64,000 bases of DNA from JALYNX01 sp963749415 (GCA_963749415.1 CAVVMG010000001.1:2294001-2358000); one strand, 5' to 3'; counted from the stretch's first letter, positions 33,629 through 42,729 are shown. Numbers and translations are program-made. Notes: generated by a model not told the origin, from the sequence alone.

Positions 33629-33673
33629 CTACTCAGCACACGCTCCGGGGTTCGAGAACCCACAAGCCCACAC

Positions 33674-33760
33674 GCGGGTGTGGCGAAACTGGCAGACGCG
33701 CAGGGTTTAGGTCCCTGTGACCGAAAGGTCGTGGAGGTTCAACTCCTCTCACCCGCACCA
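33674..33760 (+). tRNA. tRNA-Leu (TAG)
   Basis: Class II tRNA with a long variable arm, acceptor GCGGGTG/CACCCGC, anticodon loop TTTAGGT giving TAG for CTA. The 3' CCA is encoded, unlike most tRNAs in this window. Confidence 0.96.
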
Positions 33761-33777
33761 CGATTTCTCGGGAGCGT

Positions 33778-34290
33778 TCAGCCGTCAGCCGGGATTCGCA
33801 GCTCGAGCGCCGTGAGGGCAGCGCGAGCTTGCTCCGGCTCTGACCCATCGGCGACTGCTGCCAACGCCGCCCGCCATGCTGCCGCGAGTACCCGGCCTAG
33901 AAGCGGGGATGCCGGGGCCGTGCTTGCGCTGAGCATCTCGGCCAACCTGTCGTGTTCCGCCGCGGCTGGTTGATCCCCCAGAATGCGCAGGAAATCCTCG
34001 CGCACCGCGAAATCCAGTCCCACGAGGAGCGCCGCCTTCACGGCCGCCGAGCGATCAGGCTGGTCCCCTGCCGCTGCGACTGCGCCCTCCATGCGGTCCA
34101 AGAGCCGCTGTTCGACATCGTCTCGAACGAACGCGTACAGGCCGAGCTTGCTGCCGAAGTGGTGATAAAGGGCACCCGTAGTGACATTCGAAGCGGCAGC
34201 CAGCTCGCCGACCGTGACGTCGTCGAAGGGCCGCGCCCCGAACTCCGTAACCGCTGCGAGCGCGAGCCTTCCCTTCGGGGAGGTCGACAT
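33778..34290 (-). CDS. TetR family transcriptional regulator
   Basis: 170 aa from ATG 34290 (GTG 34308 also possible). N-terminal TetR HTH: LALAAVTEFGARPFDDVTVGELAAASNVTTGALYHHFGSK. C-terminal helical ligand domain. Divergent from a VOC gene, with a perfect inverted repeat in the shared promoter, so it probably represses itself and the VOC gene until an effector binds. Confidence 0.93.
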   Translation of the reverse strand: MSTSPKGRLALAAVTEFGARPFDDVTVGELAAASNVTTGALYHHFGSKLGLYAFVRDDVEQRLLDRMEGAVAAAGDQPDRSAAVKAALLVGLDFAVREDFLRILGDQPAAAEHDRLAEMLSASTAPASPLLGRVLAAAWRAALAAVADGSEPEQARAALTALELRIPADG

Positions 34291-34313
34291 CGGAATCCAG
34301 TTGCGCACCCAAA

Positions 34314-34328
34314 CATAATGCCATTATG
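34314..34328. promoter_or_regulatory. Likely TetR operator
   Basis: Perfect 7-bp inverted repeat CATAATG-C-CATTATG in the 75-nt gap between the divergent TetR and VOC genes. It is AT-rich against a GC-rich background. Two direct copies of GAATCCAGTT (34293-34302 and 34337-34346) flank it. Confidence 0.7.
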
Positions 34329-34365
34329 CTCTGCCAGAATCCAGTTATGACGTGAAAGGATGCGC

Positions 34366-34716
34366 ATGAAGCTCGAATTCCTATTGGCCCCAACCTCCGA
34401 CCTGAAGGCTTCGCTCGCCCTCTACCGCGACGCCCTCGGCTTCAGCGAAGTCTGGCGCGAAGGCGATACGACGGTCGCCCTGTCCTTGCCGGGAACCGAC
34501 GTGCAGCTCATGCTCGACGCCAACGACCCCAATGCCCCGTTCGGCCCGCTCTTCGTCGTCGACAGCGTTGAAGCCTTCCATGCCACCCGCCCGGAGACGC
34601 TCACCGTGATCGAAGGGATCTCAGAGATCCCCGGCGGCTTCATCGCCACCTACCAGGACCCGGGCGGCGCGACCATCTACGTCATGGACCAGTCGACGGA
34701 TTCCGCCACTCAATAG
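34366..34716 (+). CDS. VOC family protein (glyoxalase/bleomycin-resistance-like)
   Basis: 116 aa from ATG 34366, spaced 6-8 nt from GAAAGG (ATG 34360 is too close). VOC motif LAPTSDLKASLALYRDALGFSEVW and C-terminal GGFIATYQDPGGATIYVMDQ. Likely target of the divergent TetR regulator. Antibiotic or electrophile sequestration is possible; substrate unknown. Confidence 0.88.
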   Translation: MKLEFLLAPTSDLKASLALYRDALGFSEVWREGDTTVALSLPGTDVQLMLDANDPNAPFGPLFVVDSVEAFHATRPETLTVIEGISEIPGGFIATYQDPGGATIYVMDQSTDSATQ

Positions 34717-34753
34717 GGGCGACTCGTGTCCAGGTGACCCCCGAAACCCTGCG

Positions 34754-35086
34754 TTAGCAAGCAGTTGGCGTGGGGTCGGCCTCGTCGCCGGCGAGCTCCA
34801 TGATCCCAAGCAAGCCGGACAATTCGATAAGTTTGCGAACGGTCCGGCTTACGGTCAGGTCGAAGCTCGACGCCGATTGCCTCGCCTTCAAGAGAGTCAC
34901 CAGACCGATGGAATCCAGGAAATCCACCTTGCTCATGTCGACGACGAGTTGAGGGGCATTGAGAGCGGCCGCCAGGGCATCGGAATTGGATAGATCCAGC
35001 TCACCCACGGCCGTGACATAGCGGACCCCGGCTTGCTCGTGCCAAACAATCGATGCTTGAGCCGACACGTGCTCAGCCCTGCTCAT
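34754..35086 (-). CDS. STAS domain protein (anti-sigma factor antagonist-like)
   Basis: 110 aa from ATG 35086. A lone STAS domain: YVTAVGELDLSNSDALAAAL and VVDMSKVDFLDSIGLVTLLKARQ, with the Ser of DSIG at the usual phosphorylation site. Such proteins free sigma factors by binding anti-sigma kinases, but no kinase or sigma gene is nearby. The upstream frame to 35527 is a shadow of the divergent lipoprotein gene. Confidence 0.88.
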   Translation of the reverse strand: MSRAEHVSAQASIVWHEQAGVRYVTAVGELDLSNSDALAAALNAPQLVVDMSKVDFLDSIGLVTLLKARQSASSFDLTVSRTVRKLIELSGLLGIMELAGDEADPTPTAC

Positions 35087-35237
35087 GGGGGGAAATCCTA
35101 TCATCCGATGCGATTTCGCAACCCCTGAGGTGAGCCGTACCTTGGAGACGGTGGACGTTCTTCGAGTTGTTTGATTCCGTGCCGCCGTCATCCGGCCCTG
35201 GGCGTAGCTTCGCCAGGGTCGAAGGCCCTCAGACAGG

Positions 35238-35909
35238 ATGGGATCGATGAGACGGCTGGCGCCAGCCCTGCTCGTGTTTTCGGTGGCCTGCAGCGGTGGG
35301 GTCATCACCAGCACCACCACCCCTGCCGCCGACGCAGGCCCTATAACGACCGCCTCCGCCTGCGCTACCGGATTCGCCGAGCATCTGGTGAAGATCGAGC
35401 CGATCGTCGACGTGTTCGATCCGACCACCATGGCTCTCAGAGAGCTCCTCGAGATCGAGGAGGCGGCCGGTGAGATGCTCGAGCCCGACCTGACGGGTCC
35501 TTTCAACTGTGAAGACGAAGGGCTCAACTGGGCCTATTTCAGCTGGCAATCGGCATGGGACGAGATCCTGTCCATCGCCCGCAACCAAGCGCCTGGGACC
35601 ATTCCCTTCCTGGAGGCATTCAGACAGATGACCTCGCTGGACGAACCGGCGCTGGCGGAGGTCGCGATGCCGACCTGTGAGGCACTCGTCAACGACCTGG
35701 AACGGGCAATGGAAGGTCAAGCTGCGGCCGGCAACCAGGCGTTGTTCGAAGCGCCATTCGGACAGGCCATCGAGATCCTGACTCTCTCCGTCTACATAAC
35801 GTACCTGGAGAACGACGGTCCGAAATGCATGCCGGACGAGCTTCGCGCGCAAGTCGAAGCTATCTACCCCCCGCGGCCCATATCCGAGACCATTACAACC
35901 GAGCCCTGA
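35238..35909 (+). CDS. Putative lipoprotein of unknown function
   Basis: 223 aa (ATG 35247 is an alternative start). N-terminus MRRLAPALLVFSVACSGG has a lipobox (SVAC), then a Thr-rich linker and a mostly helical acidic domain with Cys pairs (FNCEDE, PTCEAL, KCMPDE). Not recognised as a named family. Ends exactly against the convergent ndh stop. Confidence 0.75.
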   Translation: MGSMRRLAPALLVFSVACSGGVITSTTTPAADAGPITTASACATGFAEHLVKIEPIVDVFDPTTMALRELLEIEEAAGEMLEPDLTGPFNCEDEGLNWAYFSWQSAWDEILSIARNQAPGTIPFLEAFRQMTSLDEPALAEVAMPTCEALVNDLERAMEGQAAAGNQALFEAPFGQAIEILTLSVYITYLENDGPKCMPDELRAQVEAIYPPRPISETITTEP

Positions 35910-37175
35910 TCAAGAAGTTCTGTCCCACCTTCCATCGGTCGAGGTCGGAGGCACCGCCGTGATGATCCGGGCCCCGCGGCGGAAGGTCAGATAGCTCCAG
36001 GCCCAGGACAACAGGACCAGGAGCCGGTTCCTGAACCCGATCAGGTAGAAGACATGGATCGCCAGCCAGGCGACCCAAGCCGGAAAGCCGGAAAAGTCGA
36101 ACCTCGGGAAGTCGGCGACCGCCCGTGCCCGGCCAATCGTGGCCAGCGACCCCTTGTTCCGATAGCGGAACCCGAGCCGCGGCCGGCCTACGAGGTCCCT
36201 CTCGATCGATCGACTTACGTGACGCCCCATCTGCATGGCTGCGGGAGCAACTCCGGGCACACCAGGGACCACTGCCAGGTCACCGATCACGAACACGTCG
36301 GGGTGGCCTGGCAATGAGAGATCAGGTGAAACCGCGACCCGGCCTGTCCGGTCGGTGTCCGCCAAACGCGACCCGAGGGGTGACGCTGTCACCCCGGCAG
36401 CCCAGAGCACATTCGCCGCTTCGATCCGCTCTCCACCCAACAAGGAGACACCTTCCTCGTCCACCTTTTCCACCATTGCGTCGGTGCGCACCTCGACCCC
36501 GAGCGTCTCCAGTTGTCGGCGCGCGCTCTGCGACAACACCTCTGGATACGCCGGAAGCACTCGATCGGTGCCCTCGACCAGGATGACCCGGGCCGAACCG
36601 GGGTCGATGGCGTGGAACTCCTTCGCCATGGAATGGACGGCGATCTCCGCCAGCGCCCCGGCCAGTTCGACACCAGTGGGCCCGGCGCCGATCACCACAA
36701 ACGTCAAGAGTCGTGAGGCAGAGCCGGGGCTTCTCTCCGCGACCTCGAAGGCAGACAGAACCCTTCCCCGGATGTGCAAGGCGTCCTCGATGGTCTTCAG
36801 CCCAGGGGCGGTGGCCGCCCAATCGTCATGGCCGAAGTAGGAATGAGTGGCCCCGGCCGCGACCACCAGATAGTCGTATCCGACTTCGCCACCATCCTCC
36901 AGACGGACCGACTTCGCCTCCAGGTCGATGTCGACCACCTCGGCCAACAGGACCCGTGTCAGATTCTTCTGGCGTCGGAACACGGATCGGATCGGATACG
37001 CGATGTCGCTCGGGTTGAGCGCCGCTGCCGCTACCTGATAGAGCAGTGGTTGGAAGAGGTGGAAGTTGCGGCGGTCGATGATCGTGATCTCCACCGGTGC
37101 CCGCTTCAGAGCCTTGGCGGCATTGAGCCCGCCGAATCCGGCGCCGACGATCACGACGCTGGGGACCGCGCTCAC
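35910..37175 (-). CDS. ndh: Type II NADH dehydrogenase (NDH-2)
   Basis: 421 aa FAD-dependent oxidoreductase. FAD motif VVIVGAGFGGLNAAKAL, NAD motif FVVIGAGPTGVELAGAL, second FAD motif VFVIGDLA, and a C-terminal amphipathic/membrane region (WVAWLAIHVFYLIGFRNRLL). Passes electrons from NADH to quinone without proton pumping. Overlaps rdgB by 4 nt. Confidence 0.94.
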   Translation of the reverse strand: MSAVPSVVIVGAGFGGLNAAKALKRAPVEITIIDRRNFHLFQPLLYQVAAAALNPSDIAYPIRSVFRRQKNLTRVLLAEVVDIDLEAKSVRLEDGGEVGYDYLVVAAGATHSYFGHDDWAATAPGLKTIEDALHIRGRVLSAFEVAERSPGSASRLLTFVVIGAGPTGVELAGALAEIAVHSMAKEFHAIDPGSARVILVEGTDRVLPAYPEVLSQSARRQLETLGVEVRTDAMVEKVDEEGVSLLGGERIEAANVLWAAGVTASPLGSRLADTDRTGRVAVSPDLSLPGHPDVFVIGDLAVVPGVPGVAPAAMQMGRHVSRSIERDLVGRPRLGFRYRNKGSLATIGRARAVADFPRFDFSGFPAWVAWLAIHVFYLIGFRNRLLVLLSWAWSYLTFRRGARIITAVPPTSTDGRWDRTS

Positions 37176-37747
37176 CGGACAAGGACAGAGGCCAGCGCCC
37201 GCAGGGCACGGGCACGGTGAGAAAGCGCGCTCTTCTCGTCCATTGACATCTCGGCGAGAGTTCGGCCGTCGACCTCGAACACCGGGTCGTATCCGAAGCC
37301 ACCGTCACCGCGGGGTTCATGAGTGATCACCCCCTGTACGAATCCGTTGGCCACGATCTCGGCTCCGTCGGGCCAGACCAATGCCACCACGGTGCGGAAG
37401 GTCGCGGAACGATCGGCCACCGCTTCCATCTCGCTGAGCAGCAATCGGACATTGGCGGCGTATGTGGCGTCCGGTCCGGCGAACCGGGCAGTCCATACCC
37501 CGGGCCGGCCATCGAGCCCGTCCACCTCGAGCCCGGTGTCATCAGCTACGGCGGGTAGGCGGGTAGCCGCAGTCACCGCTCTCGCCTTGAGCAAGGCGTT
37601 CTCGGCCAACGTGTCACCGGTCTCCTCGACGTCCGGCCAATCCAGATCGGCGACGATCTGATCGGCGAGGCCGAGCGGCAGGAGCACATGCTCGATCTCG
37701 GCGATCTTGTCCGGGTTCTTCGACGCAACGACCAGCCGCGGGATCAC
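37172..37747 (-). CDS. rdgB: XTP/dITP diphosphatase (RdgB/HAM1)
   Basis: 191 aa. Removes non-canonical purine nucleotides. Motifs: VVASKNPDKIAEIEHVL, the metal/catalytic ADDTGLEVDGLDGRPGVWTAR, GDGGFGYDPVF, and SHRARAL at the C-terminus. Overlaps rph by 4 nt, in the common rph-rdgB pair. Confidence 0.97.
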   Translation of the reverse strand: MIPRLVVASKNPDKIAEIEHVLLPLGLADQIVADLDWPDVEETGDTLAENALLKARAVTAATRLPAVADDTGLEVDGLDGRPGVWTARFAGPDATYAANVRLLLSEMEAVADRSATFRTVVALVWPDGAEIVANGFVQGVITHEPRGDGGFGYDPVFEVDGRTLAEMSMDEKSALSHRARALRALASVLVR

Positions 37748-38445
37748 CCTGCAACCGCCTCCCGCTGCAGTTCGTGGAGCTCTCCGATCCCCTTGGCAGC
37801 CAGGTCGAGGAGGACATCGAGCTCGCTGCGAGTGAACGGAGCCCGCTCCGCGGTCCCCTGCACCTCGACAAGCAGCCCCCGACCCGACATCACCACGTTC
37901 ATGTCGACCTCGGCGTTCACGTCCAACTCATAGTTGAGATCCAGAATCGCCTCGCCACCGATGATCCCTACCGACACCGCCGCCACCTCGTCGATGAGGG
38001 GGTTTCGGGCGATGACTCCACGCTCACCCGCGTCTTCAAACGCCTGATGGAGGGCGACCCAAGCGCCGGTGATTGCGGCGGTCCTGGTCCCGCCATCGGC
38101 CTCGATCACGTCACAGTCGACCCGCGCCATCGCCTCGCCCAGAGCCTTGAGGTCGACCACCGCCCGCAACGAGCGACCGATCAGCCTGGAGATCTCCTGT
38201 GCCCGTCCCCCCGTCACGTGGTCCCTCCGCACCCGCTCGCTCGATGACCCGGGCAGCATCCCGTACTCGGCGGTGACCCACCCTCCCCCCGAGTCCTTCA
38301 TCCACCGCGGCACGTCGGCCTCAACGGAGGCAGTGCACAAGACTTTGGTCCTCCCGAATGAGACCAGGACCGAGCCGGGCGTCGACTCGGTGAACCCCAA
38401 CTCCATCGACACGGGCCGCAGCTCGTCACGGGACCGATCGGTCAT
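37744..38445 (-). CDS. rph: Ribonuclease PH
   Basis: 233 aa phosphate-dependent 3'-5' exoribonuclease for tRNA 3' ends. Motifs: LVSFGRTKVLCTASVE, GWVTAEYGMLPGSS, RLIGRSLRAVVDL, DVIEADGGTRTAAITGA. Located between the MBL-fold gene and rdgB as in mycobacteria. Confidence 0.97.
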   Translation of the reverse strand: MTDRSRDELRPVSMELGFTESTPGSVLVSFGRTKVLCTASVEADVPRWMKDSGGGWVTAEYGMLPGSSSERVRRDHVTGGRAQEISRLIGRSLRAVVDLKALGEAMARVDCDVIEADGGTRTAAITGAWVALHQAFEDAGERGVIARNPLIDEVAAVSVGIIGGEAILDLNYELDVNAEVDMNVVMSGRGLLVEVQGTAERAPFTRSELDVLLDLAAKGIGELHELQREAVAG

Positions 38446-38457
38446 CGAGTCCGCTCT

Positions 38458-39201
38458 TCACACATCGAAGTTGGTCCCGGGCACGGCCAGGGCCACGGGC
38501 CTATCGAAGGTGGTCTCGGCTTCATGGACCGACCGCGTGACATCCAGGTACGGCGGGATGTGGGTGAGGATGAGTCGCCCGGCGCCCATTTCGCGAGCGA
38601 TCTGGCCCGCCTCTCCGGCTGTCAGATGATGGGGGTACTCCTCGACACCGGGAGGGCCCTGAAAGGACGCTTCGCTCAAGAGGACATCCACTTCTCTGGC
38701 CGCCTCACGCCAGGAGCCGCCGGGACCGGTATCCCCGGTGTAGAACATCGTGCGATTGTTGGCCTCCCACCTCGAGCCCATCGTCGGGACGGAGTGATCC
38801 ATCTCGGCAAACCTCACTCTGAGCGCCCCGAGCTCCACCTCGTCCCCGTCCTCCACGGGGTGGAAGTCGAGGCAATGGCTCAAATGCGTTCCCTGGCCGG
38901 AGTCGAGGAACGAAGAAACCCGGTCCCACACCGATTGCGGCCCATAGACGGGGACACCGAGGCGCGGCTCGGGGCGGTATCTCCAGGCGTGAAAAGCGGT
39001 CATGAGATCGGAACAGTGGTCCGGGTGTTGGTGGGAGATGACAATGGCGTCGATCAGGTCGGGAGCGACGGGGAGGCGCGTGTACGTGTCGGGCCCGGCG
39101 TCACACCAGATGCGGGTCGTGTCCTGCTCGATCAGATAGCCCGAGGCAGGCCGGCCCGGAACCGGGAACGTGCCCGAAGACCCGATGACGTGCACCCTCA
39201 T
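38458..39201 (-). CDS. MBL-fold metallohydrolase (Rv1339/RNase Z-like)
   Basis: 247 aa from ATG 39201. Metal motif SHQHPDHCSDL plus further ligands in FAEMDHSVPTMG, FYTGDTGPG and ILTHIPP. The MBL-rph-rdgB order matches mycobacterial Rv1339-rphA-Rv1341, where Rv1339 is a cyclic-nucleotide phosphodiesterase; the same activity here is inference. Overlaps pdxH by 4 nt. Confidence 0.9.
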   Translation of the reverse strand: MRVHVIGSSGTFPVPGRPASGYLIEQDTTRIWCDAGPDTYTRLPVAPDLIDAIVISHQHPDHCSDLMTAFHAWRYRPEPRLGVPVYGPQSVWDRVSSFLDSGQGTHLSHCLDFHPVEDGDEVELGALRVRFAEMDHSVPTMGSRWEANNRTMFYTGDTGPGGSWREAAREVDVLLSEASFQGPPGVEEYPHHLTAGEAGQIAREMGAGRLILTHIPPYLDVTRSVHEAETTFDRPVALAVPGTNFDV

Positions 39202-39842
39202 GGCGCGAGCCGCTCCATTGCCCACGCATCATCTGACCTGGTGTAGCGCACCCGATCGTGGAAGCGGTGGGGCTGCCCTTGCCAGAATTCGACGCTGGCT
39301 GGCGCCAGGCGCCAGCCGCCCCACCAGGGAGGCCTGGGGACCGGCCCGTCAGCGAACCCAGCGTCAAGAGCCGAGAACGCCTCATCGAGCTCGTCCCGCG
39401 AGCTGATCGGTGTGCTCTGCATCGAGGCATGGGCCGCGACCTGCGCTCCGCGGGGCCGGCTTGCGAAGTAAGCGTCGGCCATCTCGCTCTCCACCTCGGA
39501 CACCGCCCCCTCGAATCGAACCTGACGGTGGAGCGGCGTCCACACGAACGTGGCCGCTACCCGAGGGTTGCCTGCGATCTCAGTGCTCTTACGGGACTCC
39601 AGGTTGGTGTAGAAGACAAGGCCCCTCTCGTCGAAGCCCTTCATCAGCACCGCCCGTGCCGAAGGCACCCCGTCGGGCGTGGCAGTGGCCAGAACGAAGG
39701 CGTTGGGCTCATCGATGCCGGATTCGACCACGCCGGAGAACCATTCATCGAATTCTGAGAACGGGTCGGCTGACATCTCGTCTTCGACGAGCCCCAAGGC
39801 CTCGTACTCCCGACGGAGTCGGGCCATCCGGTCGTCTGTCAC
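39198..39842 (-). CDS. pdxH: Pyridoxamine 5'-phosphate oxidase
   Basis: 214 aa from GTG 39842 (ATG 39827 possible). FMN enzyme making pyridoxal phosphate. Motifs: NAFVLATATPDGVPSARAVLMKG, RGLVFYTNLESRKSTEI, FVWTPLHRQVRFEG, and C-terminal PPWWGGWRLAPASVEFWQG with FHDRVRY. The long upstream open frame is a shadow of the divergent DUF983 gene. Confidence 0.96.
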   Translation of the reverse strand: MTDDRMARLRREYEALGLVEDEMSADPFSEFDEWFSGVVESGIDEPNAFVLATATPDGVPSARAVLMKGFDERGLVFYTNLESRKSTEIAGNPRVAATFVWTPLHRQVRFEGAVSEVESEMADAYFASRPRGAQVAAHASMQSTPISSRDELDEAFSALDAGFADGPVPRPPWWGGWRLAPASVEFWQGQPHRFHDRVRYTRSDDAWAMERLAP

Positions 39843-39866
39843 CAAGCCGACGATAGCCTCGCCAGG

Positions 39867-40280
39867 GTGAGCAGAGACCCGGCCGCGTCGGCTACGACGA
39901 GGATCCTCAGGAGCCTTCGCAGACGCTGCCCGCGGTGTGGGGCCAAGGCGTTCAGCGGCTACTTCATCATGCACACCGACTGCCCGGAGTGCGGGCTCCA
40001 TTTCGAGCGGGAGGAGGGCTATTGGGTCGGGGCGTTGATCATCAACACGACCGTGACCTTCGCCACTTTCATAATCGTGTTCGTCGCCGGCATCGCCATA
40101 ACCTGGCCCGATGTCCCCTGGGTGGGGGTCGGAATCGTGACCATCGCACTGAACGCCCTGATCCCGATCCTGTTCTTTCCGATCTCCAAGACACTGTGGA
40201 TGGCACTGGAGTTGGGATGGCATCCCCTGGAGGAAGACGAGATCGAGGGGGCGAGGAAAGCAGCAAGCCATGAGCTATGA
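39867..40280 (+). CDS. DUF983 family membrane protein
   Basis: 137 aa from GTG 39867. N-terminal zinc-ribbon (CPRCG...CPECGLHFEREEGYWVGAL), typical of DUF983, then two hydrophobic segments (FATFIIVFVAGIAITW; ALIPILFFPISKTLWM). Function unknown; family members lie near oxidase and cofactor genes. Convergent with the acyl-CoA dehydrogenase. Confidence 0.88.
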   Translation: MSRDPAASATTRILRSLRRRCPRCGAKAFSGYFIMHTDCPECGLHFEREEGYWVGALIINTTVTFATFIIVFVAGIAITWPDVPWVGVGIVTIALNALIPILFFPISKTLWMALELGWHPLEEDEIEGARKAASHEL

Positions 40281-40300
40281 GCCGGAAACCCGAGGCTCGC

Positions 40301-41443
40301 TCAGAGCCTCTTTGCCACCTCGTCCAGCATCACCTCGGTCGCTCCCCCACCGATGGAGGCGATCCGGATGTCCCGATAAACCCGTTCCACCGCGGTCTCC
40401 GAGATGAAGCCCATCCCACCGTGGAACTGGACGCAGTCGTAGAGCACTCGGTTCGCCATCTCGCCGACGAAGGCCTTCACCTCCGAAACTTCTCTCACCA
40501 CGTCCTCTCCCTGCTCCGCCAGCCACGCCGCCCTGTAGGTGAGCTCCCGACCGGCGTCGATCTCCGCCTGGCGCATCGCCAACCGCTGCCGGATCGCCTG
40601 TTTGTCCCACAGTGCGCTTCCGAAGGCGCGACGGTTCTTGACGTGCTCCAGGGTCAGCTCGAGCGCCCGCTGTGCCTCACCGAGTGCCTGGCCCATGATG
40701 GCGAGCCTTTCGTTCTGAAAGTTGGTCATGATGTAGTAGAAGCCCCGGTTCTCCTCACCGATCAGGTTCGAAGCATCCACCCAAACGTCGTCTAAGAGGA
40801 GCTCGGACGTGTCAGAGGAGTGCCAACCCATCTTCGCCAGTGCCCTGCTCGCGGTGAATCCCGGGGTGCCCTTGCCCACGGCGAAGATCGATACGCCGCG
40901 CGAGCCTTTGACCTCCGGGTTGGTCTTGGCCGCGACAAACACCAGGTCGGCGATGCTTCCGTTGGTGATGAACATCTTGGCTCCGTTGAGGATGTAGCCG
41001 TCACCCTCGCGACGGGCTGTGGTGCGGATCGCCGCCACATCGGAGCCGGCGTCGGGCTCTGTAACCGCGATCGCGGTGAGCAGCTCGCCGGTGGCGAACT
41101 TCGGCAGCCAACGCGCTTTTTGCTCGTCGCTCCCGAAATTGAGCACATAGGGCACGGCGAGGTCCGTGTGGACCAGCACCGTGATCGTGAACCCGCCGTA
41201 GGTCGAGCGGCCCAACTCTTCGGCGAAGATCACCGAAGCCAAGGCGCCGAGCCCGATTCCCCCATGTTCCTCGGGTATGCGGAGCCCGAAGAAGCCGAGC
41301 CGACCCATGTCGTCGAGCACCTCACGAGGCACTCCTTCGTCCTCCCACAATCCGGCGTTGGGAACGATCTCTTTCTCTACGTACTCCCTGGTCTGCGTCT
41401 TGATCGCCTCCAGGTCCTGAGTGAGATAGATCGACTTCATCAC
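40301..41443 (-). CDS. Acyl-CoA dehydrogenase
   Basis: 380 aa flavoenzyme (GTG 41443 or ATG 41440). Signatures: TAIAVTEPDAGSDVAAIRT, YILNGAKMFITNG, RRAFGSALWDKQAIRQ, and C-terminal QFHGGMGFISETAVERVYRD. Oxidises acyl-CoA to enoyl-CoA. Overlap with the HMG-CoA-lyase-like gene suggests isovaleryl-CoA dehydrogenase in leucine breakdown, though the carboxylase step is not in the window. Confidence 0.92.
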   Translation of the reverse strand: MMKSIYLTQDLEAIKTQTREYVEKEIVPNAGLWEDEGVPREVLDDMGRLGFFGLRIPEEHGGIGLGALASVIFAEELGRSTYGGFTITVLVHTDLAVPYVLNFGSDEQKARWLPKFATGELLTAIAVTEPDAGSDVAAIRTTARREGDGYILNGAKMFITNGSIADLVFVAAKTNPEVKGSRGVSIFAVGKGTPGFTASRALAKMGWHSSDTSELLLDDVWVDASNLIGEENRGFYYIMTNFQNERLAIMGQALGEAQRALELTLEHVKNRRAFGSALWDKQAIRQRLAMRQAEIDAGRELTYRAAWLAEQGEDVVREVSEVKAFVGEMANRVLYDCVQFHGGMGFISETAVERVYRDIRIASIGGGATEVMLDEVAKRL

Positions 41444-42348
41444 GTTGCGCCGGCTGCGAGCAGAGCCCGCCCCGCTCTGCTGTTGTAGGCCAGGCCGTGC
41501 CGGTCACAGAAGTCACGGGCCACTGTGGCGAGCACGCCGGCATCGAGGCCATGCTCTACACCAAGGCCATCGAGCAGCCAGAGGACGTCTTCGGTGGCGA
41601 CGTTCCCCGTGGCACCCGGTGCATAGGGACAGCCGCCTAACCCGCCCGCTGATGCATCCATCTTGTCGACCCCTCTCTCCAGGGCGGTGACCGTGTTGGC
41701 GATCGCCTGCCCATAGGTGTCGTGGAGATGGATTCCGATCCGGTCCACCGGTACCTCTTTCATCACCTCGTCCAAGAGCCTGTCGATGTGAGCCGGTGTC
41801 GCTTTGCCGATGGTCTCCCCGAGGTAGACGTCGTCGACGCCCCACTCCAACAGGGTCTCAGCGAGGTGGGCCACCCAGTCGGGGTCCTGCTCTCCTTCGA
41901 AGGGGCAATGAGTGGCCGTGGAGACATATCCCCTCGTGCGGAGGTCCCCCGGCATCTCGGTCATGATCCGCCGGATTCGGTGCATCGACTCGTCGACGGT
42001 GGCATTGATGTTGTGCTGGCTGAATGTGTCCGAGGCCGCGGTGAGGACCCCGATGTGGGTCACCCCGGCTTCGACAGCCGCCTCGAGGCCCTTCATGTTG
42101 GGGACCAGCGCCCACAACTCCAGGTCATCGTTTCCCCGCAGGGCAGAAACGACCTCGGCCCCGTCGGCCATCTGAGGGACCGCCTTGGGGCTGACGAAGG
42201 AGACCGCGTCGAATACCCGGAGCCCAGAGCCGGCCAATCCCTGGATCAGGCCGACCTTGTCTCCAGTTGGGATCATCGCCGACAACGATTGGAGGCCGTC
42301 GCGGGGCGAAGACTCCGTGATGTGGACGCGTGACGGCAGCGAGCTCAC
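41440..42348 (-). CDS. Hydroxymethylglutaryl-CoA lyase
   Basis: 302 aa TIM-barrel DRE-metallolyase. SPRDGLQ near the N-terminus (catalytic Arg/Asp), GIHLHDTYGQA with metal His residues, and the lyase signature GGLGGCPYAPGATGNVATED with the active Cys. Splits HMG-CoA into acetoacetate and acetyl-CoA, the last step of leucine degradation. Confidence 0.93.
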   Translation of the reverse strand: MSSLPSRVHITESSPRDGLQSLSAMIPTGDKVGLIQGLAGSGLRVFDAVSFVSPKAVPQMADGAEVVSALRGNDDLELWALVPNMKGLEAAVEAGVTHIGVLTAASDTFSQHNINATVDESMHRIRRIMTEMPGDLRTRGYVSTATHCPFEGEQDPDWVAHLAETLLEWGVDDVYLGETIGKATPAHIDRLLDEVMKEVPVDRIGIHLHDTYGQAIANTVTALERGVDKMDASAGGLGGCPYAPGATGNVATEDVLWLLDGLGVEHGLDAGVLATVARDFCDRHGLAYNSRAGRALLAAGAT

Positions 42349-42401
42349 CCTGGAGACGGTAGTTGTCCCCCATCCGTGGGACCTGCTGGCCGGCCGGGGA
42401 G

Positions 42402-42719
42402 TCAGCCTTCCAGCTTGATCCTCGTCATATCCTCGATTCGGCGAATCTGGGCGCCGCTGCGAGCCAACCGATTGCCGATCTCCCCGTAGCTCTCGCCCCG
42501 CGCTCGGAGCTTCACGATGACGCGTTCAAGAGGGCGAAGTTGCTGGGGCTCGGCCGCGGGCCCTTTGGCATGGCCGTCTTTCATCTCGACCATCCGCAGA
42601 ATTCGCACGACCGTTCCCGGCTTCTTGCCGACCCGCCGCGAGATCTCGGACGAGGGGTGCCCAGCTTCGGTGAGGCGGATTATGACCCGCTCGATCGGTC
42701 TCAGCTCGCTGTGGTCCAC
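42402..42719 (-). CDS. Small protein with two tandem HTH-like repeats
   Basis: 105 aa. Two copies of a region-4-like helix-turn-helix: LRPIERVIIRLTEAGHPSSE then ISRRVGKKPGTVVRILRM; and LRPLERVIVKLRARGESYGE then IGNRLARSGAQIRRIEDM. Both keep LRPxERVIxxL...EI...RI..M. Possibly a DNA-binding regulator. No family name recognised. Same strand as the lyase downstream and the ferredoxin upstream (10-nt gap). Confidence 0.78.
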   Translation of the reverse strand: MDHSELRPIERVIIRLTEAGHPSSEISRRVGKKPGTVVRILRMVEMKDGHAKGPAAEPQQLRPLERVIVKLRARGESYGEIGNRLARSGAQIRRIEDMTRIKLEG

Positions 42720-42729
42720 CGGGGCTCTC

